NCBI RefSeq assembly: GCF_004359525.2
Contig: NZ_SCWC02000008.1
Span: 1-64,000, forward strand
Length of the DNA: 64,000 bases
DNA from: Macrococcus equipercicus
GTDB lineage: Bacteria; Bacillota; Bacilli; Staphylococcales; Staphylococcaceae
Reading direction: 5' to 3'
How positions within the stretch are numbered: the stretch's first letter is position 1; every line of letters starts with the position of its first letter. This document shows, in pieces, positions 1 through 7,349 of this stretch. A model generated the notes under the pieces. That model was not told where the DNA came from. It ran no database searches and saw only the letters and a program-made list of their open reading frames with translations. A program made the position numbers and the translations under genes.

Positions 1-280
1 TTATTTACCTAATGGTAATAAGATAAAAAAATCAATATTTGAAGAGATGAATAAATGCAACCAATTATTATATTTACAACCTATCAACGTAGAATTAAAT
101 TTATCTGGTAATCAAGGGATAAAGCCATGGTGCGCTTGGGAGATAGGAAGTTTTTATCGAAAAAACATTGGAAGCCAAAAGTTTTTTTTAGACTTATATT
201 TTAAAGATAAAAATAATCTTTCTCCTATACTTGAAGGTATAAATAAGTTGAGTTATATACAAAATGGAAAACTATATTAA
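1..280 (+). CDS. TIR-like protein, C-terminal part (left end cut by window)
   Basis: The reading frame is open from base 2 to a stop at 278-280, so the start lies outside the window. About 92 residues are visible. The stretch KPWCAWEIGSFY resembles the W-x-x-x-E-I helix that follows the catalytic region in TIR and TIR-like domains, where a conserved Glu takes part in NAD hydrolysis. It lies 71 bases upstream of the SIR2-SLOG gene and on the same strand. Thoeris loci often carry more than one TIR sensor gene, so I infer a second ThsB-type sensor feeding the same effector. The TIR call rests on this one motif and on context; an unrelated gene cannot be excluded. Confidence 0.5.
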   Translation, partial: YLPNGNKIKKSIFEEMNKCNQLLYLQPINVELNLSGNQGIKPWCAWEIGSFYRKNIGSQKFFLDLYFKDKNNLSPILEGINKLSYIQNGKLY

Positions 281-351
281 TTAAAAATAGAGAATAAAGT
301 GGAAATTTATTTACCTAAAGAGATTATAATATGTAGAGATGGAGAATAATA

Positions 352-1740
352 ATGATAAAAAGAGAAAATTTTGTAAATGAATATATTCAAGCTATTACTG
401 ATGAAAATGCTGCAATATTTGCTGGTGCAGGACTTTCAATTCCTTCTGGATATATGGATTGGAAAGGATTGGTTAAACCACTAGCAGAAGAAATTGATTT
501 GGATATCGAAAAAGAACATGATTTAATAACAATAATGCAATATTATAAGAATGAAAAAGGAAGAGTACGTATAGACGAAAGTATTATTAACGGATTTACA
601 GATGATACTACTGAAAATAAGAATTTAGATATAATAACTGAATTACCAATATCTACTTATTGGACTACAAATTATGATTCTCTTTTAGAAGATTCATTGA
701 AAAAAAATAATAAAAAAGTGGATGTTAAGATAAATCAAGAATCCTTGGTATCTAATATGCGTAATCGTGACGCTGTAGTATACAAAATGCATGGAGATAA
801 ATCAATTCCAAATGAAACTGTAATAACAAAAGATGACTATGACACTTATGGAAAGAAAAGAAAGTTTTTCAGAACAACATTGCAAAGTGATTTAATAAAT
901 AAAACCTTTTTGTTTATTGGATTTAGCTTTGAAGATCCTAATTTAGATTATATATTAAGTCAGATCAAAATTTTATTAGATAACCACAATAGACCGCATT
1001 ATTGCTTCATGAAAAAAATTTCTGAAAAAGAAAATGATTTTGAATATAGACGTATAAAACAGGATTTAAAGATTAAGGATTTAAAACGTTATAATATAAA
1101 TACAGTCTTAGTGAGTGAATACTCAGAAATAACTGATATATTGGAAGAAATTATTCAAAAAGTATATAGAAAAAATGTCTTTATTTCTAGTGCCATTCAT
1201 ACGGCAACAAATGAAAATTGGCCTTTAGATAAAGCGAATGAATTAGGATATAAAATTTCCAAAGCTTTGGTACATGAAAACTACAAAGTGTTTTCTGGAT
1301 ATGGAAAAGGTATAAGTTCTTCTATAATTACAGGGGCTTTAGAAATAATATATAAGGCAAAATATAAACATACTGATGAATTTCTAACATTGCGACCTTT
1401 TCCTATAAATAGTAATAAAGATTTATGGACTAAGTATAGGGAAGATATGCTTAGTGAAGTAGGAATAGCGATTTTTATATTTGGAAATAAAAATCATTAT
1501 AATAGTACAATAGTATCCGATGGTATGATTGAAGAATTTGAAATCTGTGTTAGTAACGGGATAAAAGTTATTCCTATTGGAAGTACTGGAGGAGCTGCAG
1601 CAAAAATTTTTAATATTGTAAAAGAGGATATAGAGAAATTTCAATATCTTAAAGATTATTTAGATCTCTTAGAGAATGAAAATTCTGTAGATGAATTAAT
1701 AAAAACGATAATGACAATTATAAAAAGTTTACAAAAATAA
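352..1740 (+). CDS. thsA: Thoeris effector ThsA (SIR2-SLOG NADase)
   Basis: Cytoplasmic anti-phage effector of 462 residues, close to the usual ThsA length. The N-terminal SIR2 domain (about 15-270) shows GAGLSIPSG at 24-33, TTNYD with Asn107, KMHGD with the probable catalytic His148, and GFSFEDPNL at 190-198. The C-terminal SLOG domain (about 275-460) starts with VFISSA and has the ligand-loop stretch FSGYGKG near 314. In the family, a cyclic ADP-ribose isomer made by the TIR protein binds SLOG and switches on NAD cleavage, causing abortive infection. The ATG follows a GGAG-type ribosome site. It is AT-rich like its partner, 15 bases downstream, and lies inside an island. The family call is firm; activity is inferred. 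Confidence 0.93.
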   Translation: MIKRENFVNEYIQAITDENAAIFAGAGLSIPSGYMDWKGLVKPLAEEIDLDIEKEHDLITIMQYYKNEKGRVRIDESIINGFTDDTTENKNLDIITELPISTYWTTNYDSLLEDSLKKNNKKVDVKINQESLVSNMRNRDAVVYKMHGDKSIPNETVITKDDYDTYGKKRKFFRTTLQSDLINKTFLFIGFSFEDPNLDYILSQIKILLDNHNRPHYCFMKKISEKENDFEYRRIKQDLKIKDLKRYNINTVLVSEYSEITDILEEIIQKVYRKNVFISSAIHTATNENWPLDKANELGYKISKALVHENYKVFSGYGKGISSSIITGALEIIYKAKYKHTDEFLTLRPFPINSNKDLWTKYREDMLSEVGIAIFIFGNKNHYNSTIVSDGMIEEFEICVSNGIKVIPIGSTGGAAAKIFNIVKEDIEKFQYLKDYLDLLENENSVDELIKTIMTIIKSLQK

Positions 1741-1755
1741 TGGAGATGAATTTTA

Positions 1756-2250
1756 ATGAAAAGAAAAGTGTTTTTTAGTTTTCATTATAATAGAGATAAT
1801 TGGAGAGCTGGACAAGTAAGAAATATGGGTAAAGTATCTGGTGATTCAACGTTCTCTGATAATGAATGGGAAGCTGTAAAAGAAAAAAGTGATGAAAAAA
1901 TCTCTGCATGGATTGATGCTCAATTATTAAATACGAGTTGCGTAGTTGTATTAATTGGTGTAGAAACTGCAAATAGAAAATGGATAAATTATGAAATAAA
2001 AAGAGCTATCGAATTGAATAAAGGTATAATTGGTATTTATGTTAATAAACTGAAAAACTATGAAGGTGTTCAAGATACGGAAGGTAAAAATCCTTTTGAT
2101 AATTTCACAGTAAATGGTCGTAAAGCTTCTGAGTATATTAAATGTTTTAAATCATCATTTAGTAGTAGTAAATACGTTTATAAAGATATAAGTGATAATA
2201 TTCAAGAATTGATAGAATATGGATTGAAAAATAAACCATCAACTTGGTAA
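1756..2250 (+). CDS. thsB: Thoeris sensor ThsB (TIR-like, DUF1863)
   Basis: A 164-residue TIR-like protein of the MTH538/DUF1863 type. It begins with the family signature VFFSFHY (residues 5-11), continues with a hydrophobic strand VVVLIG near 63-68, and has WINYEIKRAIE at 76-86, where Glu80 or Glu85 is in the position of the catalytic glutamate. In Thoeris the TIR protein senses phage infection and converts NAD into a cyclic ADP-ribose signal for ThsA. It starts 15 bases after the thsA stop behind a GGAG site, so the two genes form an operon. The length is somewhat below well-studied ThsB proteins, with the shortening in the C-terminal half. Confidence 0.9.
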   Translation: MKRKVFFSFHYNRDNWRAGQVRNMGKVSGDSTFSDNEWEAVKEKSDEKISAWIDAQLLNTSCVVVLIGVETANRKWINYEIKRAIELNKGIIGIYVNKLKNYEGVQDTEGKNPFDNFTVNGRKASEYIKCFKSSFSSSKYVYKDISDNIQELIEYGLKNKPSTW

Positions 2251-2350
2251 AAAGTATACTGCATGTAACATAATAAATGTTATTATAAACTCTTAACTAA
2301 CCATTCCAACAAGATATTTTAAATATATAAAACCGCCGGCCAGCAGTTTA

Positions 2351-2403
2351 TTTAGTTACCCTTTAGTTACCCCTGAGTGATATTTGATGCAATTCTATGC
2401 AAT
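2351..2403 (+). repeat. Tandem and spaced direct repeats next to the attachment site
   Basis: TTTAGTTACCC occurs twice in perfect head-to-tail copies (2351-2361, 2362-2372). ATGCAAT follows twice (2387-2393, 2397-2403). Short direct repeats 80-130 bases inside an island end are typical arm-type binding sites for tyrosine recombinases, so I infer integrase or excisionase binding. No integrase gene is in this window; it would be expected near the other island end. Confidence 0.5.
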
Positions 2404-2477
2404 CGAAAAAATAAGAAATCCTTTAATATCAAGGTTTACGACAGTCTATATAACTGTACGAAATCCTAAAGTTTTTT

Positions 2478-2537
2478 GAACGTAAAAAACCAGGTCTTAA
2501 AGGCGTTCGTCGTTCACCACAGTTCTCAAAACGTTAA
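2478..2537 (+). other. Island attachment site: duplicated 3' end of rpsI
   Basis: Sixty bases translate in one frame to 19 residues ending in SPQFSKR and a stop, which is the C-terminus of ribosomal protein S9. No S9 body precedes them: upstream sequence is AT-rich island DNA with stops. This is what integration of an island into the 3' end of rpsI leaves at the far end, because the intact gene is rebuilt at the other end. Macrococcus islands, including mecD resistance islands, are known to use rpsI. I infer an att site whose core lies in or near these bases. The intact rpsI should lie to the left of the window. Confidence 0.8.
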
Positions 2538-2553
2538 TCTATCAAAAGATGAC

Positions 2554-2591
2554 AAGCACTTCTTGGAACAATTCCAAGAGGTGCTTTTTAT
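2554..2591 (+). terminator. Terminator, probably the native rpsI terminator
   Basis: A 15-bp stem (2554-2568 with 2572-2586, one G-T pair, 3-base loop) runs into a T tract. It lies 17 bases after the S9 stop, so it probably ended rpsI transcription before the island came in. Confidence 0.75.
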
Positions 2592-2651
2592 ATGTTTATT
2601 GATGACATTCCTTAAATAATCTCACATGGTTATTAGGACAATAAGGGTGTT

Positions 2652-3101
2652 CTATAGATCCATATAAAGTCTAATCATATCAATAGCTTGAATATCATTT
2701 TCAAAAATTTCATCATGATAGTTTTTTAAGAAATAGTCTTTATCAATGTAATTAATTCTGAATCCTATCTTCTGATATAATGCTAACTGATTAATACTCG
2801 AGTTAGCAGTACCTATTTCAATATGTTTAAATCCTTTATTCTTAGCCTCATTTATAGCGAATTTAAGTAGTTTTTTAGCATAACCTTTCCTTTGATGCTT
2901 AGGATCAATCGCAATATTAACTATTTCTAAAGTGCCAGGTCGTGTAGGTAATAGAACAATAACTCCAATAGTTTTTTCATCTTTTATTAAAATATAATTG
3001 TTCGATCTAGCAATATACTCTTTAACTATTTCCTCTGAAGGATCAGCTAAAAGCAATAAATCTATAGGTAATTCCTCTAATCTTTCTACTTTAATTATCA
3101 T
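2652..3101 (-). CDS. GNAT family N-acetyltransferase
   Basis: A 149-residue acyl-CoA-dependent acetyltransferase. The acetyl-CoA motif appears as IDPKHQRKGYAKKLL (R/Q-x-x-G-x-G/A type), followed by a helix and the AxxLYxKxGF motif near the C-terminus (ALYQKIGF). The start is set at the ATG whose ribosome site GGAGG lies 6-10 bases upstream; an in-frame ATG 45 bases earlier has no such site. It is AT-rich and sits alone between the rpsI att site and IS debris, so it is probably acquired cargo. Small GNATs of this kind modify amines, peptides or drugs; the substrate cannot be read from sequence. Confidence 0.8.
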   Translation of the reverse strand: MIIKVERLEELPIDLLLLADPSEEIVKEYIARSNNYILIKDEKTIGVIVLLPTRPGTLEIVNIAIDPKHQRKGYAKKLLKFAINEAKNKGFKHIEIGTANSSINQLALYQKIGFRINYIDKDYFLKNYHDEIFENDIQAIDMIRLYMDL

Positions 3102-3297
3102 TTTTTCCTCCGATTTAGAAATCAATATGTTTTTGGAACTGCTCATGTAACTTTTGCCTTAATGATTAGAGATATAAGCTTTAAAAAGTGACTCCGAATA
3201 TATTTTTAGCAACAGTGTTAAAATCCTCAATAATAACGGTTTTAAATTCTCCAAATTGATGAATAATCTATTTCAATTGATGTAGATTGGAAGCAAT
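3102..3297. other. Intergenic debris with a short open stub
   Basis: No complete gene is visible. On the minus strand a frame ending with a stop at 3181-3183 reads as a plausible protein tail of about two dozen residues (up to about 3255) that I cannot assign. It may be what is left of another insertion sequence. Confidence 0.35.
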
Positions 3298-3417
3298 TTA
3301 AAGCTGGAAGCGCCAGATTTTATTAACATACAATTTCAGCCTAAGCTTACCATTTTCTAATAACCGTACTATCTTCAGTTTAAACTCAGGAGTGAACGCT
3401 CTACTGGGTCTTACCAT
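3298..3417 (-). pseudogene. IS3-family transposase OrfA, N-terminal remnant
   Basis: The minus strand encodes a 39-residue peptide whose first 24 residues (MVRPSRAFTPEFKLKIVRLL, then ENGK) match the start of IS3-family OrfA proteins, the helix-turn-helix subunit. After ENGK the frame departs from the family and stops. OrfB and the terminal repeats are not visible. This is a dead fragment showing earlier insertion activity here. Confidence 0.65.
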
Positions 3418-3486
3418 AAAAAAGCGTCTATTTTTTGATTTAATAATGACTTCCCCATAGGTATTGTCCAATCAAGTGAAACGATT

Positions 3487-3591
3487 CATAACTATGTAAA
3501 TCATAATCTCTCTTTAAAATTATGAAAAGTCCAGACAATTTTGCCTATCCTTATTTAAGCGGGAGTGTACATATTTAAACTGGCATTTATA
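3487..3591 (-). mobile_element. Left copy of an inverted IS21-type end
   Basis: Bases 3512-3591 are the reverse complement of 7350-7429, with ten mismatches in the first 75 positions and none in the last five. Beyond that, similarity continues weakly into what would be the istA start codon (about 3487-3511, reverse strand). The repeated part contains GTGTACATATTTAA, and one copy at 7350 leads directly into an istA-like frame. This is the decayed end of an IS21-type element pointing away from the plasmid remnant. Confidence 0.6.
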
Positions 3592-3717
3592 ACAAAATAT
3601 AAATATCGAAAATTAATCAAAGAAATATCTGATATTGATTTAACTGATTTGATGAAAATGTCTTTAGGAAAAGTCGAAAATAATTTGCAAACACAAATTG
3701 ATTTTTGGCTTTACTGA
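3592..3717 (+). pseudogene. 3' fragment of a plasmid replication initiator (rep)
   Basis: Open from the IS end to a stop at 3715-3717, giving about 41 residues ending QTQIDFWLY. The composition and its place before a strong terminator and a relaxase gene fit the C-terminus of a rolling-circle Rep. The matching N-terminal and central part of a Rep_trans-type protein lies at 6787-7349, at the other side of the same unit. I infer one rep gene split by IS insertion on a circular plasmid that was later opened. The middle of Rep is missing. Confidence 0.5.
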
Positions 3718-3747
3718 ATGAAAAAATGATAAATTTTTGAGTGAATT

Positions 3748-3776
3748 ATCGCCCACTTTTTTGGGCGATCTTTTTT
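3748..3776 (+). terminator. Rho-independent terminator after rep fragment
   Basis: ATCGCCCA (3748-3755) pairs with TGGGCGAT (3762-3769) across a 6-base loop and is followed by a T run. It would end rep transcription. Confidence 0.8.
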
Positions 3777-3839
3777 GTGCCTGGCACAAAAAAGGATTGG
3801 TTTTTTGACACGGAGTGTCAATTTTTGCGCCAGCAAAAA
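3771..3839 (+). repeat. Cluster of short inverted repeats before mob (possible oriT region)
   Basis: Three hairpins follow each other: TTTTTTGTGCC with GGCACAAAAAA (3771-3793), TTGACAC with GTGTCAA (3805-3821) and TTTTTGC with GCAAAAA (3822-3839). MobV relaxases nick in a structured oriT immediately upstream of their own gene, so this is a candidate transfer origin. I could not identify the nick site itself. Confidence 0.4.
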
Positions 3840-3897
3840 CAAGCCTCGCAGAGCACACGCCTTAATGATTTATTGGAACGGAGTGAAAATAAGTCTT

Positions 3898-5070
3898 ATG
3901 AGTTATTCAATCATCAGAGTTGAAAAAATAAAATCAAAAACAAACACGACAGGGATCCAAAAACATGTGCAGCGTGAGAATAAAAATTATAATAATCCCG
4001 ATATTGATTTTGAAAAAACGCATTTAAATTTTGATTTATTGAACGAAAAAAACATCGATTTTAGTGAAGTGATTGAGAAAAAAATTGAACAAAATTATAA
4101 CTAAAAAAGAAAAATTCGTTCAGATGCAGTGAAACATATCGACGGAATTATCACATCAGATGATAAATTTTTTGAGCAGAAATCTGATTCAGAAATTAAA
4201 GATTTCTTTAAAAATTCTTTGGAGTTTTTAGAAAAAGAATACGGTAGAGAAAATCTACTTTATGCGACGGTTCATCTTGATGAAAAAGTGCCGCATATGC
4301 ACTTTGGATTTGTTCCGCTGACAAAAGACGGTAGATTATCCGCTAAGGAAATGCTGGGGAACAAAAAAGCAATGACGGAGTTTCAAGACCGTTTTAATGA
4401 TTTCGTAAATGAGCGTGGTTTTCGTATGGATCGTGGCACGTCAAAATTGATTTCGGGCAAGGAAAGAGAGGAAATTAATACTTTTAAGCAAATAACGGGC
4501 TACCACAAGCAAGATATGGTCGCTAAAGGACGGGAACTGCATGATTTAAGTATTGAATTGGATAGAGTGAAAGAGGACTATCAGAACGCCGTAGAGACGC
4601 TCAGAGAGCCTGTGAGGGTCGATTATGAGGAGGAATACAAGAAAACAGGTTTATTTGGCTCTGAGATGGCTAGAACGGGCAATTATATCGTTTCTGCAGA
4701 GGAATTTGACCGATTGAGCGAGCAAGCTGAAGCTACACAGCAGATTCTAAATCGGTTTGACTATGTAAATAGATATGATATTTTAGATGAATTAGAAAAA
4801 GAACGGAAGAAGAACAGGGAGCTAGATAAGAAAAATGGAGATCTAAATAAGGAATTTATTAATGCGAGAGATACGGCTGTTGTATTGCTGACCATGATAA
4901 AAAAGATTTTTGAATCGATAGAAAAAATCTTAGGCGTAGATATTACGGAGACAGTGATTGGGGAAAATTTTGATAAAGCAGAAATGAAATATTTTAATAA
5001 AATCAATGAAATTCGTGGGATAGATGAACACAAGAAAGATTTAAACAGTGGGAGAGGGCACCAGAGATAA
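3898..5070 (+). pseudogene. mob: MobV/Pre plasmid relaxase, interrupted by one stop codon
   Basis: Begins [12 protein letters not shown], the standard MobV/Pre start, and runs in one frame to 5070 except for a TAA at 4102-4104. That stop falls in the conserved stretch EQNY-x-x-KRKIRSDA, so a sense codon there has been lost. Downstream, HLDEKVPHMHFGFVP contains the metal-binding histidine triad, followed by DGRLSAKE and a long coiled-coil C-terminus. The intact protein would be about 390 residues and would nick oriT for mobilisation or recombine plasmids. Only stop-codon readthrough could give full product. No second lesion was seen, so the decay looks recent. Confidence 0.88.
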
Positions 5071-5114
5071 TTTTGGGGGACTTTTATGCCGAGAAAACTT
5101 TTTGAGAAAGAAAA

Positions 5115-5194
5115 GAACCCTCGCGTACACTTTTGAAGTGGGCCCACCAGGGCGAATTTCCCTGGGTGGCACATCTTGGGGAGTGTGAGGGTTC
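5115..5194 (+). repeat. Large hairpin, possible single-strand origin of the plasmid
   Basis: GAACCCTC (5115-5122) pairs with GAGGGTTC (5187-5194), ACAC pairs with GTGT inside that, and a GC-rich inner stem pairs 5143-5152 with 5159-5168 with one bulge. Rolling-circle plasmids need a long imperfect hairpin (sso) for lagging-strand synthesis, usually in the mob-side intergenic region, as here. The function is inferred from shape and place only. Confidence 0.45.
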
Positions 5195-5331
5195 AAAGTT
5201 TCTGCTCAAAAAGGAAATTGGAATAAATGTAAATTTGAAACCTTAAAGTTTTCTTAAAAATTAAAATAAATACCCTTTTTTATTCTCAGAAAATCTACAA
5301 TCAAATAAATTCATAAAAGGGAGTGTTGGTT

Positions 5332-5796
5332 TTGAAAAAGTTTCTAAAGATATTTCTGACGGTTTTATTTCTAATTGGATTGAGTTCTAGCTTTTCTAAA
5401 TTATCCTATGCAGAAGGACAAACAACAATTGATTTGGGAGATACTTCAAATATTTTCACACTGGATCAAGATGTTCCTAATACTGGTGGTGGGGGAGGAT
5501 TTCCTCTTATAATTAGATCAAATTCTGTTTTACCTTACATATCTTCTATAGGGAAAAATTCAAACAATGTAAGTCATATTCTTAGGAAAGATCATTTATG
5601 GAAAGAAATTAGTTCAGGTAAGTGGGAAGATTTAGAAAGAATTATGTCAGCTACGATGAGATATGGTAGTGAGTCAAAGTATAAAAAGTCTGCATTAAAG
5701 AAAGTATATACTAAATATGGGAGATCTGTTGTAGTTACATATGTCCGAAAAAACGGGCAAATCTTAGTTAGCGATGGATGGGTGGTGCCAAAATGA
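5332..5796 (+). CDS. Secreted SAR2788-like putative toxin
   Basis: A 154-residue protein with a signal peptide (KK, hydrophobic core 5-20, likely cleavage after SYA near residue 27), a short acidic and glycine-rich linker to about 57, and a C-terminal module of about 75 residues. That module has the pattern SHILRKDHLW (82-90), WEDLERIMSATMRYG (98-112) and a closing VSDGW. I know this pattern from staphylococcal SAR2788-type putative toxins, which resemble compact polymorphic-toxin RNase domains. Start: TTG with AAGGGAG nine bases upstream; a GTG at 5323 is too close. The next gene overlaps the stop by four bases, a usual toxin-immunity layout. Its target is unknown. Confidence 0.65.
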   Translation: MKKFLKIFLTVLFLIGLSSSFSKLSYAEGQTTIDLGDTSNIFTLDQDVPNTGGGGGFPLIIRSNSVLPYISSIGKNSNNVSHILRKDHLWKEISSGKWEDLERIMSATMRYGSESKYKKSALKKVYTKYGRSVVVTYVRKNGQILVSDGWVVPK

Positions 5797-6221
5797 AATC
5801 CGTAGACTATTTATTATCTTTATGTTCAGAAAAATACAGAGATATGGTAATTAGTGCTGATGAGGAATTGTTAGGTACTTTAATGGAAGATGGAATGAAT
5901 GATCAAAAATTTGCTTATTACTTATCTATTATTGCGACGTTAGAGGATAATGAAAAACATCATGAATTGGCAGGCATGATTTATCATTTTCATTTTAATT
6001 GGGTTGAAGATGCTTATTCTATGGCATTTTTTCATTATTGGAGAGTTCTTGAATTACAAGATTTTTCGAATTATCGTTCATTGAATGAATTTATATCTAT
6101 ATCTAAGGAGCCTAATTTCAGTCTTATCCCTCAAGAAAACTTAGATTTAGTGAAAATAAAAATTTTGGAGTTGAAGAAAAAAAGAAATGATGAGATTAGA
6201 GAAAAAAGATTGAATAACTGA
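5793..6221 (+). CDS. Probable immunity protein for the upstream toxin
   Basis: A 142-residue cytoplasmic protein without signal peptide or membrane segment, acidic in its first half and ending in a lysine/arginine/glutamate-rich tail. Its ATG overlaps the toxin stop (ATGA), so it is translationally coupled and should be made in step with the toxin. I do not recognise a named family. Immunity is inferred only from order, overlap and size. The alternative is an unrelated small plasmid protein. A terminator follows directly. Confidence 0.5.
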   Translation: MKSVDYLLSLCSEKYRDMVISADEELLGTLMEDGMNDQKFAYYLSIIATLEDNEKHHELAGMIYHFHFNWVEDAYSMAFFHYWRVLELQDFSNYRSLNEFISISKEPNFSLIPQENLDLVKIKILELKKKRNDEIREKRLNN

Positions 6222-6244
6222 TAGATGTCTTTGAGATTACATGA

Positions 6245-6282
6245 AAACCTAGATTTCCCTAAGGGAAATCTGGGTTTCTTCT
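6245..6282 (+). terminator. Terminator of the toxin-immunity operon
   Basis: A 15-bp stem with one G-T pair (6245-6259 with 6263-6277) has a 3-base loop and is followed by a T-rich tail. Confidence 0.75.
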
Positions 6283-6346
6283 TGTCTTGATTATAGATAC
6301 AGTATAATATTAACATATTATTCTGAAAACAAATGGAGGAATATAA

Positions 6347-6478
6347 ATGGTTAATGAAGAATTTTGGAAAGACTTTTGGTCAATCTTTGTGCCAGCTGGA
6401 TATTTAATCTTAGAAGGTTTGCTTATCGTTGTATTATTTATGATTGTACTGGCTTTATACAAGTATATAAAAAATTAG
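6347..6478 (+). CDS. 43-residue single-pass membrane peptide
   Basis: ATG with a GGAGG ribosome site 9 bases upstream. The peptide begins MVNEEFWKDFWSIF, an amphipathic segment with three aromatic turns, then has one continuous hydrophobic helix (about 19-37) and ends in YKYIKN. It has its own terminator, a perfect 15-bp stem that starts inside its stop codon, so it seems to be an independent unit. Size and shape resemble type I toxin peptides or small membrane bacteriocin-immunity peptides. I cannot assign it to a known family. Confidence 0.55.
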   Translation: MVNEEFWKDFWSIFVPAGYLILEGLLIVVLFMIVLALYKYIKN

Positions 6479-6512
6479 AGATCTAGATTTTCGTAGTAAA
6501 ATCTAGATCTCT
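6477..6512 (+). terminator. Perfect 15-bp hairpin after the small membrane peptide
   Basis: AGAGATCTAGATTTT (6477-6491) and its exact complement (6498-6512) with a 6-base loop. There is no long T run on either strand after it, so it could act as a weak terminator, an mRNA-stabilising 3' end, or the end of an antisense RNA. Confidence 0.6.
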
Positions 6513-6580
6513 AAAATGAAATTTATTTTATAGTTTGGTTGCAGTCACTATTGTTAAACTGCTAAAGTAAAACTGAATAA

Positions 6581-6748
6581 AAAAAGAGTCCTAAACCCAT
6601 TTGCTTTGGACGGCGAGGGTGAAGGACAAAAAATAATCTCACAAGTGTGAAATCTATTTTGATATTAATCTGTACCCAAATCATAATTTATTTAAAAGAT
6701 TTTTGCAAGATACAGAATTTATGGTTGGTTGGGTTTAGGACTCTTTTT
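6581..6748 (+). repeat. 19-bp perfect inverted repeat spanning the rep leader
   Basis: AAAAAGAGTCCTAAACCCA (6581-6599) has its exact complement at 6730-6748, 130 bases away and just before rep. The right arm ends in a T run on the plus strand and the left arm in a T run on the minus strand. In rolling-circle plasmids the rep leader forms alternative hairpins controlled by a counter-transcribed RNA, and this could be that copy-number control region. The function is inferred. Confidence 0.55.
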
Positions 6749-6786
6749 CTATTACAAATCTTTGTAATTAGAAAAGGGGTTTTTTT

Positions 6787-7349
6787 GTGGGAAATGATAA
6801 ATTGGAAGCCGGGCCTATCTAATAGCCGGTTAAGTGTGCAAACTACGACCACCCCCTACCAAAAATTAGCTTTGACCGTATGACTTTGATAGGTGATCTG
6901 AATAAGGATAAATCGCAGTATATGGCTGATTTGCTCGGTAATAGTCCGTTTGTTCATCTGTGGAATTGCTTAACACATTAAGTTTGAAGGTCAAATATTT
7001 ACAGATAAAGTATATATTGAACATGATAGATTTAAAGCTGATGCTTGGGATAGAAGAAATTTTAGGGTTGAATTTAATCCAAATAAATTAAATGATGATG
7101 AAATTAATTGGTTAAAGAAAAACATTTTTATCGCTCTCGATAATGTTGGATTCACTCGCTTAGATTTGGCTTTTGACTTTGAAGAAGATTTATCGGATTT
7201 TTATATCATGAGTGATAAAGCAGTGAAGAAAAATGTTCATTATGGTTTAGACGGTAAGGCTGAAACGAAATATTTTGGGGCAAGAGATAGTGACAGATAT
7301 ATTAGAATTTATAACAAAAAGCAAGAACGAAAAGATAATGCTGATATTA
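6787..7349 (+). pseudogene. 5' part of rolling-circle Rep (Rep_trans type), decayed
   Basis: A GTG behind AAAGGGG opens a frame that hits two stops (6820-6825), resumes as PVKCANYDHPLPKISFDRM and DLLGNSPFVHLW, stops near 6979, then continues in a shifted frame through [29 protein letters not shown] and [20 protein letters not shown]. These stretches are typical of Rep_trans initiators of small staphylococcal plasmids; the second half holds the metal/DNA-binding strands. The gene is cut at 7350 by an IS end. Two stops, a frameshift and the IS junction make it dead. Confidence 0.8.

Noticed and set aside
2250-2350. Terminator after thsB (ATAATA...TTATTAT)
   Set aside because: The stem is short and purely A/T with no T run, so it is not supported.
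6647-6883. A 78-residue open frame before rep
   Set aside because: It overlaps the rep leader and the start of Rep in another frame and has no ribosome site; the Rep reading frame has clear homology and this one does not.
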